Shown in pieces: positions 38,928 through 52,772 of a DNA stretch of 64,000 nucleotides. A program made the position numbers and the translations under genes. Position 1 is the first letter of the stretch. Each line of letters begins with the position of its first letter. The notes under the pieces were generated by a model. That model was not told the DNA's origin. It ran no database searches and was given only the letters and a program-made list of their open reading frames with translations. The stretch is from Ichthyophonus hoferi (Eukaryota > Opisthokonta > Ichthyosporea > Ichthyophonida > Ichthyophonidae): assembly GCA_002751075.1 (NCBI GenBank), contig NAOQ01000104.1:66827-130826 (forward strand). The letters are read 5' to 3'.

Positions 38928-40339
38928 ATTTGAATCTTAACACTTGGTCTTCTTCTGTGTATATAACAAACCAACCAATATTTTTAGGAGTTGGTTACTT
39001 TTTAGCTTCTGTATAACCGCTCTAAACACTTCTGTATTCAACTAGATAATACTCGGCTTCGAAATCGTCAATTTCTGATGATTTCTTTAAAAATATTAAT
39101 TATTTAATAAACTCATACTTAAAAAAGACCAATCAATGAAACCCTACCTAAAGCATTAAACAACTATGATTGAGTTAAATTGTAGCAAGGGAAGGAGTCA
39201 AAGGAGCCGTAGTATACCTTGACAAAGGAATTAAGCAGGGTTTGTTTTGTGATGATATGTAAGCGTTGGCGATTAGAATTCTCTACAACCAACCATATTA
39301 GGTTTTTATTGTGGCGCTTCATTGAATTTATTTCAAAAGTTATTTGATAATTTATAACCTGTTTCATTGGCTACCAGGAGGGTTCTTTTTATTCCATTGA
39401 TCCATTGACGAAACCTGATAATACCTAATAATACTTCTAAATTAATTTTTGGTTTTCATTTTCATTTTTATTTTTATTTTCACTTTTGATTTTATGGTTA
39501 TTTTTATTTTTATTTTTAGTTTTATGAAAAAGAAAAAAATATTTATTTCTTATATTTATAGCCATTTTTTCTTTGTTTTTCTTTTTTCTTTTTATTGAAG
39601 CTAAACAATACTTTATTTCTTCAATGACTATTGGAGCTTCCATTTAATCATCTTTTAAAGTTTTAATATAGGTTTGTCGAGTTACCCTTGAATGATTAAA
39701 ATATACTGGAACTTGGCCATTTAATTTTTTTAATAAAAAAATCTAACGAACTTATCTTATTAGTCTTTCCTATCCTGCTATATATATGCGCTCCTTGGTT
39801 TTTATAATCTGTTGTATACTTATATTATAAGAACTCCAAATATGGATCATATTGCCGAACTAATTACCTGGGTAAAGCCTCTATTATTTTATTTAGGTTA
39901 TTTAACATTTTAATGAGGATAACTGACGTCTTCCTATTCATAACTAATTTAATTATTAGTTTCCGCCTTTATTATATCACTATTTGCGAAACAAGTTGTT
40001 TATTTATATTGCTATTTAGAACTAGTCTTCTCCACTTAGATGGTAGATTGAACCTGAAGATCAGATCCTTGTATGAGATTTCAGGCTATTCAGTTAGCAG
40101 ATCATATACCACAAGTATGGTTGTCAATTGTTGTAGCTTTGGTGTAAATGTAATCTCTTAGTAAAATTAAAATCTACAAAAAGCCATGCTTTATCCAGAT
40201 CAGTAGTAACTCCTATCTCTCCTGGAATATTGGTGTGATCTGAATGAAACAATAATTACATTATATAGAATATATACCGCATATATATCTGGTGACAATT
40301 ATCTATAATATTTATATTAATAAGTGCATGATTGTAAAT

Positions 40340-40391
40340 CACAGAACTTTGGCCGATGTACGTGTTCATCCAGAATTGAACAATCTTGCAA
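40340..40391 (+). repeat. Dispersed repeat fragment, copy 4
   Basis: ACTTTGGCCGATGTACGTGTTCATCC then GAATTGAACAATCTTGCAAC match the end of the repeat at 12317-12367 (ACTTCGGCCAAATTACGTGTTTATTAGG, GTTAATGGTCTTGTAAC), same strand. Short, so a weaker call than the others. Confidence 0.55.
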
Positions 40392-41594
40392 CAGTATTTC
40401 TAGTATTTATCACAGAGTCAACGAATATTGACCTGGACCAACAACTAAATAACCAGCATCCACAGGCGTAGTCTAGATCCTGAGTTTAATGTGTAGCGAT
40501 AATAAGGACTCTTATAAAAGACTTGGTTTCTTTGGTTATTTTATTAAGAGGCCATTTATGGTAGTGAGTAGGAGAGAGGCATCTACTCAACAATTAGCAA
40601 AAGTTAAGTGGAAATCTGCCATACCTACAGCAAATCAGTTAGGATCTGTGGAGGGAGAAGACTTTAATGGGTACGGAAAAATTCCCTTCAGGGAAATAGA
40701 CTCAACTTATGAGACTTTACAAAAGGGCATTATATGTCCATCAACAGTGAGAACAAGGCCGCAAGTTTTACATATTTTGACATAGTAGCTGTAGAAGCCT
40801 GGTTCTAAAAACATTAGGCCATAAACAAAGTCTATTCGTCTATGCTTGAACTGTTTGCTTGTCAACAATAGTGACGGGCACTGGTATAGTTCTATTTTAA
40901 TTGTAATTGACATAATAGCAATTGATCACGTGTCATCATTATGTACAGTCCATACAGGTGACTGAGTTAAGCAACATAGCTTGGTTATCTTGAAAATTTA
41001 AAAGAGCCAAGAGTTCTGTTTTGGTATTTATACTTTTTTTCTTATTAACTATATAATATATTATTTTTAGAGTATCTACATGAAAATAACTGTATATAAA
41101 AATATAAATAAAATAATACTTACTAAAATAAATTGTTTATATATCAATTTTAGATATCCGATTACTTTTGCATTTATATTTAACTATTATAAATACCCTC
41201 AACTTGACATAGAAATAAGCGTTTGATTATTGTACTTGATTTTTGGCAACACTTGGCTTACTATTACAAATAAACAGTTAATTTGTATTATTAGAGTTAG
41301 AAGTAACTATGGAAAATTCTCATTCCCATATTCTGAACCCAATAACAATATAAACGAGACCACTTGTAAATGGTCTTGTATGAAAAAATGATTAACGGAT
41401 TCAGCTGGCAATTAGTCATCAGTGACGTCTCTAACCGCGCTTAGGCTCAATTTTCCAAATAAACTGAAATTTCGGGTTCCTTACAATTCGATTGAGAATT
41501 GGCAGTGTATTTTGCTTTAATAGCTCTACAGTCTTAAAAGGTCACCATTATTATAGATAGAGTGTGAGAGTATAGTTGCATTAGTGATCGGAGA

Positions 41595-41735
41595 ACATAA
41601 AAGTACATCAATTCAATTAGCTATTACTACCGTTAGTCCAGGAAAATCAATGATTGTTCACAAAAACCAATTGGAGATTCCGAAGAATTGTGGGCAAATT
41701 GCTAGAACTAGCACAGATTCCTATATAGGTCAACT
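41595..41735 (-). repeat. Dispersed repeat fragment, copy 5 (inverted)
   Basis: Reverse complement of 10742-10870: ATTAGCTATTACTA, CACAAAxxCAATTxGAGATTCC, AATTGTGGGCAA and CTAGAACTA align in order with small indels. Confidence 0.68.
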
Positions 41736-44027
41736 AAAGGAAAATAGGGAATTTGTACGTTAAATAAAGCTCAGTACAACAGATGCTAATTTTATTTCCA
41801 ATAGATGCCTACACAGGACGTCCCTAGTTGTTCAAACTCAATGCCTTTCCACTTCTATATACATACTTTCCAATCAAAGTAAAATTGTTCCAAAGAGATT
41901 TTCTGATATTAGATGGCTAAAAATATGCCTGAAAACCCCATCTATCTTTATTTTTATTTTTATATACTTACAATATAAGCAAAAGAAAATAGATGCAGTA
42001 AAAGGAGAGAAACCAAACCATCTGAATGATTTGTAACAATCAACTTATTGTGGTAGTTTTGCTGATGATCGTGTATTTTAAGCTCAAAGATTGCCCTTCA
42101 AGTCTATTTGCAAGTGTCATTCACAAATATTCCCAACAATCAATAGAAAAATAAATATTTTACAGACTGAACAATATCTCACAAAACATGTATGCTAACA
42201 TATCATTGCTCTCGAACTAATATGTCATATCATAATTCATGGAACAACACTGCTTCGATTTGATTTTGGCTATAAATATAATAATATTGGCATAAATACA
42301 TCACTATTTTATCATATATTGGATGTGTTCATTTTAAGTGTTTTGCTGTTAGTATTATTTATGGATGTGGGATATTGTATTTAATAATTAAATGATTATG
42401 CGGAACTGCAACCATTAGTATAGGCAGAAACGCTTCAGTAGTTCTCCAGCTGTCATTAGGCTATATTAGACTACCAAATACCAATTAATAGGTTTTTTTT
42501 TCTTCTGAGAAAGTCCATTTCTTTCGTTCGACAAAGAATCATTTTATCCTATGGCCAAATTAGAAAGGTATCTGACTGACCGATTGATTAGTATGTTTTA
42601 TTGTAGAACTGATCACCGAGGAGTTCTTCCCCCTTTATCAATTATTATAATTATTAAAAATTCGCATTGCCGCTGCCTTTTCTACATTAATCATTTTCAG
42701 CTGAAAACTACCAAAAAAATTTGTGCTTTTCATAAACGTCATTTAGTAGTTGGGTTGTTTTTTTCTGATATCATTTTTTAAAATTAATAATAATCTATGA
42801 CCACCAAGTATATATGCGTTGCTCATTTATTATGGCCTTTCCTGCCGACATTTTAAGAGGCATTTCTTCAAATTTAGAAAAACCCAATTAATTATTTAGA
42901 GTGACTCAAAAAAATATTTTCATTCTAGTATTTGTTGTGGCTCGTTAAATAGAGGTAATCTTGTTATTGACAACATTATTTTTCATGCTTGTAGATTTAG
43001 CTCTTGTCCTTTTCAACGAAATACATTTGCTCTGCACAACAGTACAATAGTCACATCTTTTTATTAGCTTCTTTTCTCTAGATCATTTTCTCTGGCTCTT
43101 CCATCTTATTTTACATACAAACATGTTGAGATGCCTCTGGTGGAGAAAAATCATTACATTTTATCAACATTATTCTCAATATTGTTGACTGCACTAAACA
43201 TAACATTTTATGTTCCTGATGCTATAATGTCAATTGAATCTCTCAGGCAACCTTTTTGAGCTACACAGGCTGACTTTCTAATTAGTATCGGTGCCCAACG
43301 CTAATTGTGCTAACTAGATATACCTAATGACCGGATGTTTATTATATACATTTGCGCTGACTAAATACTGTCACAAACGGACAATTCAATTAGGCAATTG
43401 CATGTAATTCTTATTAGGTCTATTACTTCCCATCATATCGATTAGATATAATTAGTTATAACAGGGTGGACTACCAATGAGTGTGTGATTTAACATGAAT
43501 TAGCCAATAATAAAGGACTAGGTATAGCCATCAAGCTGATGTCTGGAATGACCAGTACTTTTAATTATATTTATTTTCCAATTTATACTAGTTTCATATA
43601 ATAGAAACACAGGTCTACTATAGGGGTATGCCAATACAGCTTTGAATATAACTATGGATATTAATCCGATACAGATAACAACGGCTACTACTAGAAAGAT
43701 AGCAAACTTTGTCAAAACCAGTCGTATAATAACATTCATGTGTCATATATGGTCTCCACTAATGGTGGTGAAGCATCCAATGGTATCTACACACAATGGA
43801 CGCAAATAAACCAATATAGTAATGCAATAACCAATTAAAGTTATTTACTAGGAGAGAAGCATTTGATTGAATATAATGATGACATCCGGCGTATGGGCAC
43901 TATTTCGGCCCTTAATGCTTATATGGAAGGAAGGTCGTATGACAGAGCGAGATGTGACAGACATCAACGATCCTCACAGACCAACCAAAGATACATCATG
44001 ATTTACACATATGAATCTCTGCTTGGT

Positions 44028-47000
44028 CTACTCATCATCAGATTCATCATCAGATTCTTCTTCAGCTTCCTGCAGCCAAATAATGAAGGGCTTGACCTAT
44101 AGGGGGGGAAAGTGCAGTCAGAATATATATATTCTTGCATACTTTAGACAGTTGGAACACAACAAAAAAACACTCAGAGTATAGTTATTGGTGCATATAA
44201 GATAGGTATAACTAATGACTGCGCATTATTGTATCATGCTATGATCAGTACAGTATAATCATAATTTTAAAGGCACAGAAAAAAAAAAGAATAGTTTAAG
44301 ATAGAATATATATTCACAGTTCTATTATACTAATACAGTAGCATTATTGTCACGGATACTTCCCAATGTCATACACCAGCTCTCATTATCTGTTTACACG
44401 CACATACATACAGCTTCCACCCAGCATATTATATCTTTATATATCAACATTTAAATTTTAATTGTAATAATCACTCACTCCGATTACAATTCCTTTACAT
44501 GTCTACAGTTAAATCATAATTTTCAAAATTTTAATACAATTCAATTACTTTTACAATCATTTTTCATCCAATAACCAAACGCCTATATTTAAATCTTAAC
44601 TTCTAAAAATATAACATCATTTTAATGGTACCTCTCTCTTTCTACAATACATTTATACTAATTTGTTTTACTAATATATAATACATAACATAACACATAG
44701 CATATATAAACAGAATTAAGACAAATATTTGTTTGACAATTTGATGTAGGATTATTATATTGGCGTGTTCGTTTGTGTCAAATTCGCTTTCATAGTAAGG
44801 TATATTATGATCAATAAAGAGAAATGTAGTTGAGGGAAAGAAGTAAGTGGGAGTGGTAGTGGGTAACAGGTAGAACGCACATAGCTAATATAAGACAAAG
44901 ACGTGGAACAATAAAGTTGTACAACTAAACTATATTATATTATCGTGCAGGGTGGAGTATCAGTGTAGTATAGGGTGGCATAGTATAGTATACTACATAA
45001 TAGTATACTACAAAGAGATTCGATAAAGTTGGGGGTACATACCGACTTCCTAATAGCTTTATGTTTATCAGACAGGCCAGTACGGGCAAACCACGTGAAC
45101 ATTGCTTCTTCTTCTAGGAGTTCTTCTTTGTACATGATCTATATGTTTAGGTATGGTCATAAAATGTAGGTTAGTATATATGATAAGAGCATTGTAAAGC
45201 ATAATACATGTTGTTATGTATGCTAGTATGGGAAAAAGTAAGATAATAAGCAAATAAGCGAGTAAGCGAGAGAAAGAGAAAGAGAAAGAGAAAGAGAAAG
45301 AGAAAGCATATGATATTGTGAGCATAAATGATATATATATATACGGACAAAACACAAGTATAAAATTAAATGTTCCAGCCTTAGAAAATACATGTATAGA
45401 TATGATAAAGTAGAAGAAAAAGAAAAAGCACATATCAAGATACTATATATATGTCAATAGTTAAACAAAGAATGGTGAGATATGAAAGAACATTCTGATG
45501 TGGGCACTGGTAATAACTACCATAATCAGAAAGTAGAATTTTTTAAAAATATATACAAATAATAGATACACACATACTCTCTATACATAAGTATATATTG
45601 TCCTCCTATCAGGCTTTTAAATAAAGATAAAAGGTATAATATTATGTTACGTTATAGTATTTTGTATTGTATTATGTTTTGTTATATTATAATACATTAC
45701 ATTGCATTATATTGCATTTCCAATAACAGTCTGCCACATACTTTGTATCCGGCTATAGTACGTTCTATTACATTACTATACTATACCCTATTACAATATA
45801 TGATGATGGAAACGTAGGGAGAAGGGGAGAGGGACGTGGGAATGCATATACTTGTAGTATTTTCTGCATGGTGTGCTCAAGTTGAGGCGTGTTGATGCAG
45901 TATTCCTACGGATTAAAGTGGGAAGGTTAGGTATATACGATGATATTATTATACTATAAATATGAACCAACCCACATAGATTGGAATGGGAAAAAAGCGA
46001 TAGGGATTAGGGAGAGAACAAATGATATAGAAATATGTATCAGGATAGGAAGATAATAAAAGTAGTTGTAACTATAAATGTAGAAGAGTATATTTGGAGA
46101 AAGGAAAGAGTAAAGGGCGAGGGAAGCGTAATATTACATAATATCCAGAGACAAAGAACACTTGAAAGAAAAAAAGAGAAAAAAGAAAAAGAAAAAAAAG
46201 AAAAAGAAAAAAAAAAAGAAGAAAAAAAAAAAGAAAAGAAAAAAAGAGATAGAGATATAAATGGATAGCTACCTCCATAGTGTCAATGATAACCAATTGG
46301 TCCTCTTCACTCTTAACATAGTTAGTTAAGACCCCATTCAGTGCATGGATATCCTGTGAGATAGTAAGAATATTAGTAAGAGTAAGAGAATCATAGTATA
46401 ATATAACACAATACAATGGTACGATAGTACCACAGCATGTTGCAGAATGTATCATATCTTCAATATATTAATACATTAGAAAATAGGATAGGAGGAGATA
46501 AGAGGAGACGAGAAGAAAAGAAAACAGGAAACACATCTCTCTACACTGTAGAGAAGTCACCTACAAATATATAAATAAGAGAGTAATTAGCAATATGTAT
46601 AGTGTGGTATACCCTTGTAGTAGAATATATATATTACTTTTATTGCTATAATTACTACGTAATTCAAAATAGGAAAAGGAAAAGAAACTCTGCAAAAGTA
46701 GTAGCTCATAAATACAAGCACAGACATACAGAATACAACGTTTCCTGTTCATTGAGCCAGATGGATTTTAAAATAATAATACCACACATCTTACATGTCT
46801 ACTTAGTAGTTTATATCTTTACACCAGCATGATGTTAATTCTAGTATCCAATCATATATATACCTTTGCCAGGGCGGCGACCACTGCCTTGACGTCACCA
46901 GCATCCTTAGCCAATGAGAGCACAGACTCAATAACCATTTCTGTAACCTCTCTGGGAGGGATGTTGTATGCATGCTATAGGGATAGATAAACCAGTAAGC

Positions 47001-50000
47001 ATTGGGTATGTTATTATTAAGGAGGGTAAGCAAGTGTCCAGTAATATAAACATATTATATTTTAATGTTTGTTGATTAAAATATTTGACAGCGAATGAAC
47101 AAGAAACAAATATTAGTATCAGAATGTTCCCTTTAAAATTTAAAGACTACCATACAGAGGGGTTATCATGAGTAGACTTTTCAACTCATTTCCAATCAGA
47201 CGTGCAGGCTAAAACTTAAAAATGAAAAAGAACTAATAATAAGATCTGAAAGATATAAGTTTTTTAATATGGCAACATATCAGATATACATAGAAATGAC
47301 CTGACCTAGGACCAAAGAACACTTAGGCATAGATAACTAACCACTAGTATTGTCTCATATATCATACCTTACTAGCATTAATCTCCAATACAATATTGTC
47401 AGCTTCGATGTGTTCAGTCACTGCGCGCTTAAGACTCTCTTGAACCTCTGAGAAAAACGCTGTTTCCATGACAACATAATGACCAATGAGAAAGTGATAG
47501 GACAAAGAACATTATGATTGGCTGGTAATAAGCCAACTTACAAGAAAATCTAAGAGAATGTGTCCTAATAGGCTAATTATCACTCATAAATATATCCATA
47601 CATTCGCATAACCCCGTGTTGTTATAAACTATTGTATGCGATTGACCAGGAATCATGCAAACATTATTGCCATATGTATATAATATATACAACACCAATC
47701 CAAGAGCGAATTATATCTATATTTAATTACATAAAGTTGCAACCAATCACCTTGTTCAGGGTCGATAGCTGGTTGGTAGCCCATGTCGTCCTCATCGTCA
47801 TCAACGAAGGAGCCATCTGATTCGCTCTCGTCCTCTTCGTCTTCATTTGGTTTGCCTACATGGAATTGCTTGATATTAATAGCCATGGATAATTAATTAG
47901 TGTAGGATGAAAGTTAATGAATTATAAATTGAAATTAATCAATAGGTTACTCTTAGATAGATCAATTGTATTATGCGCACGTGGGTAAATGATAAAATGA
48001 ATGGATAGTGAATAGCCAGTTATTAGTTAGCTATAAAAACCATGAAAACCTAATAGAAAAAGAGGCAAAAGTACAGAGAAACAAAACAAGATAGAAACAG
48101 GTAAGATATACATATCAGGATGGCAACATAATAACCAACGCTACAAGGTGACACGTACTCTTGCTCACTATATCTCTATATGAATAGAATAGAATAGAAT
48201 ATATATTAGGGTATCTATCTTTTGTTCATATTGAAAATAATTAAGTCACTAACCTATATACTCCAAGACTATGTATTATATATTTTGAGTTATGCTAGTA
48301 ACTCTTTTGTAGTTTCTTGGAATAAGTGTAAATATTAAAATTTAAATGTGTATTAAAACTTATATATATATGAATTGGAATATATATACATGAAATAGTA
48401 GTAGGGGTATCCTACCTCGTGCCCTGTCTCTCCTCTATAGAAAAAGATACAGTATAATTATACTATATTATACTATACTCTAATATCAAATATACAATAT
48501 AAAACATATATATGGGGGTAGTAGCAATAGAGTCCTAGATGCTGTCAGACCTTCTCTCTCTCTCCCTCTCCATACATACATAAACTGAGCTGCAATATAT
48601 ATATCATACTATACTCTGATATATGTTCTGGTACAGTGTATGTATATTATAATATGGTAAAATATGTGTATGTTACAATATGGTATATAATCTAACACAA
48701 TATAAGACAGGGATAGTTAGCAAAAGAGTCCTACGTGGCGCAAGGTCTTCCACCTCGGATTCCTCACTATCAGGTTCCCATACTCGACCCTTGCCATCTT
48801 TTCCTACTACCTCTTCATCATATTCTAGCCATGGAGAGAGAATGGTTAAAATACTATAATTAACCCCAAATGAAATGGTATTTTGCCATTTAACCATTCC
48901 TGACCCATATTAACCCTCTCATTGGTTTAATTTATTAATTGTTTTTAATGGAATAACTTAAGTAGTGTGTTAGAGTAAGTGATTTCTTATTAGATCAGCT
49001 TACTAAGTCATTATTTATACATTAATAAGCTTTCATATAGCAATATATATATATGGTTGCCATATCATTGGATCACTAAAAATATATATATGCATATATA
49101 AAAGAAGACTTACCTTCATCTGATGATTCATCGCTCTCATCACTGGGAATTAATGAATGATTGGATAATATTAGTTATAGTGATCGATATATATATATAT
49201 AGGGATAGATAGATAGGTAAATAGGTAGAGAGGTGGTTAGTTAATGGATAATATATATATAAATACAAATACATAATATGTAAAGGCAGGAATACGTCCG
49301 CAGCATCCAATAGGATCATAATAATACATAATTATATACTAAAATCACATATAGAGTATAATGCGATTGAATGAATTTGATCCCAGGAGCTTGTTATTCA
49401 TTTCATAATAATCATTTTAAACCTAATATAAAACAATTAATGTGATTAGCTAGACAAAAAAGATTAAAAATACACAAGATAATTATCGTTATCCAATCAA
49501 TAGCTGTTAATTAGATTTGCATTTTCTCCCACAAGACTAATATCTGCATTGTTGCTATGTGCGATAAAAAGAAAACCCAATCATAGGTTAAATATAGAAA
49601 ATATAATATATCTTTATGTCCATATAAAATCATGAATAGACGGGTAGCCAATAAAAAAGTCTCCATAAAGAGGAAAGCGAAACAAAACACTGCTATAAAA
49701 TACCTAAAACCATCATCATAATCAGGATTATGAAGACTTAGTTTAGTTCCTTCTCTCAAGGTGTGACCTGCACCAATCACCACCTGTAGAATATAGTCAC
49801 GTCATTGGCTGTTTCATCTCTCTATTTTATTTAATATAGGCTATTAGCTAATTATAACAACTCTACACAGCAGATATCATCGTTTAATATATAATATTTT
49901 TAAAAACTTAAAATTATATTATATTACTCAGCAAGACAACTTTTTTGGAATATGATCAATAGCTTAGAATAATCATAATAATGATAAAAAAAAAAGAATT

Positions 50001-50165
50001 TCCACCCCACTTTTGGCTAAAAATAGAAAAGAAAATGACTTACATCAAATGAAATAATAGTCCCTGCTTCGGCTGTGACGTTCTCACCAATTACAGCTCT
50101 GTTACAAATTATAGACTAATAGGATATAAGAGATAAATTATAGGTATATGTATGCAGATATGTAT

Positions 50166-50200
<35 letters not shown>

Positions 50201-51201
50201 NNNNNNNNNNNNNNNNNNNNNNNNNNNNNNNNNNNNNNNNNNNNNNNNNNNNNNNNNNNNNNNNNNNNNNNNNNNNNNNNNNNNNNNNNNNNNNNNNNNN
50301 NNNNNNNNNNNNNNNNNNNNNNNNNNNNNNNNNNNNNNNNNNNNNNNNNNNNNNNNNNNNNNNNNNNNNNNNNNNNNNNNNNNNNNNNNNNNNNNNNNNN
50401 NNNNNNNNNNNNNNNNNNNNNNNNNNNNNNNNNNNNNNNNNNNNNNNNNNNNNNNNNNNNNNNNNNNNNNNNNNNNNNNNNNNNNNNNNNNNNNNNNNNN
50501 NNNNNNNNNNNNNNNNNNNNNNNNNNNNNNNNNNNNNNNNNNNNNNNNNNNNNNNNNNNNNNNNNNNNNNNNNNNNNNNNNNNNNNNNNNNNNNNNNNNN
50601 NNNNNNNNNNNNNNNNNNNNNNNNNNNNNNNNNNNNNNNNNNNNNNNNNNNNNNNNNNNNNNNNNNNNNNNNNNNNNNNNNNNNNNNNNNNNNNNNNNNN
50701 NNNNNNNNNNNNNNNNNNNNNNNNNNNNNNNNNNNNNNNNNNNNNNNNNNNNNNNNNNNNNNNNNNNNNNNNNNNNNNNNNNNNNNNNNNNNNNNNNNNN
50801 NNNNNNNNNNNNNNNNNNNNNNNNNNNNNNNNNNATATATATATATATATATGTGTGTAATTAACATAATTAAAAGGAATGATATGCGAAAGAGAAAGAG
50901 ATTGTTAGTTGCAATGTCAAGAAAATATCATACATTAACATATAGAAGTTTATACCTATATATTTACATAAACACATACCAAAAATATACCTACATACAT
51001 ACAGACAAACACATACATTAGAGTGATATAGAAAAAAACGTTGATTGGGCCATATCAATATAAGATGTATATTACAGATCAATTAAATATTGCTATATTA
51101 ATACGTCTCTGCAAAACTATTTATATCTATTAAATTTAAATTCAAGTGAACGGTCTAAGGTAGTGTCTTTCTGTAATAGGCATGAGTTCTTAAAAAGGTT
51201 G

Positions 51202-51233
<32 letters not shown>

Positions 51234-52740
51234 TGTATGTATATATACATTCTTCTACCTTGGTAAGGTTGCAGCCGTCACCAATGGTAGCTCCCTCCCA
51301 AATATAGCAACCGTCAATAACACATCCAGCTCCTATTAGTACAGTACAAAAAAAGACTAATCAGTATTTCGGTTCCACAGCCCAATTATAATACAGTAAT
51401 CCCATTGGAAGCTTCCTCTAAAAGTCTTTTAATCTGTTGTTGCATTATCACACGTAAAATGATAGAAAATATATACTCAAAGATAATTGTATTACAAGGG
51501 TATAGTGGATAGAGAGAGATAGAAAAAGATAGAGAGGTATACATATACTATATATTATCAAAAATGCAGATGTATGGAGGAATAAAAAAAAGAATACAGA
51601 AAGTATAAATAAAACTAAAACATTTTCGAAGATAATACTTTACAACAGACAAGCAAATGACGTCATAGCACGTGTAGAGAATACCAGATATAAACAGCTT
51701 ATGTAATATGTCCACATACCAATGACGCAATCTGGACCAATGACCGAGTCCCTAATGGTAGTCTTGGCGCCAATCACAGTACCAGCACCTACTACTACGT
51801 TCCTTTGCAGTTCACTTGTTCTATATGTGATAATAAAGGAATAGGATAAAGCATCAAAAGTGTGTTAATGGTATAGGCTTGAGCTGTATGGCTGTGTATA
51901 TGTCTATATTGCAGGAAGGTTGTATAAAGAAATAAACAAACAAAGAAAAAGAAGTAAATAAAGAGAGATTAAAGGAACCCAATGATAATTGGTGAATATA
52001 TTTATATACCTGTATCAATACTTCAATATTACACAAAATAACCATATTTAACAGTATTCATAGTATGTATATGGTCATAGTGATGTATAGAAAATAAATA
52101 AATAAAGAGGATGAGGGGGAAAGAAGAAGAAGCATATATATATATATATATATATAAGCTTTGTACATGGTACATACTAAGCCAATCACCTTGTTGTGTA
52201 CTAACCTATTAACCAATGAAAAGCATACAATTAAGAGAGAGATAAATAGGATAGTTATATATTAACAAGTGATACCTGGCCAATGTCACCTGTCCATCCA
52301 AATATATATTCTTACGTTGATAATTGTATTTAGTGTTACCCAATAGATTGCTATCAGGCACTAAGGGGTAGATCCATCGTTGAATTACCTCTCGGCTGTG
52401 AAAGTCAGCGCCATTTAGTGATTGGGAACCAATATGAATAAATTATAAAATTCATATATATGGTTTTTACCAATTAAAATGCCTATAATAATGCTCGGAT
52501 TTTATACCATGAAATATGCAATGGTAGATGGGTTGCCCACCAATAAATTTGAATAATTAAAATTAAATTAATGGGTATACATCAAATAAATGAGAGTATC
52601 TACATACCCGACTTATTAAAGATCATTTTTAAATTAATTCCCCACCAATTAGAAAGCTTCGAGGTAGGTATATGAACGAACAACTTCACAAATATATATA
52701 TATACATAGTAAGAATGAAAAAAAAATAGTAATAATAGTC

Positions 52741-52772
<32 letters not shown>

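Larger units (their letters stand above)
38928..44027. other. Spacer between the kinase and EIF2B5, with degraded repeat pieces
   Basis: No gene could be supported. The region holds two partial dispersed-repeat copies (40340-40391 and 41595-41735) and low-complexity TTTTTATTTT-type tracts around 39455-39600. The longest plus-strand ORF, 40489-40785 (98 codons, RTRPQVLHILT end), has an ordinary, non-repetitive composition but no recognisable family and no splice-site context. The kinase promoter should lie just above 38927. Confidence 0.5.

Noticed and set aside
40489-40785. 98-codon plus-strand ORF in the kinase-EIF2B5 spacer
   Set aside because: Composition is ordinary and not simple repeat, but there is no family match by eye, no partner exon, and it lies among degraded repeat pieces. 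Kept only as a note in the spacer entry.
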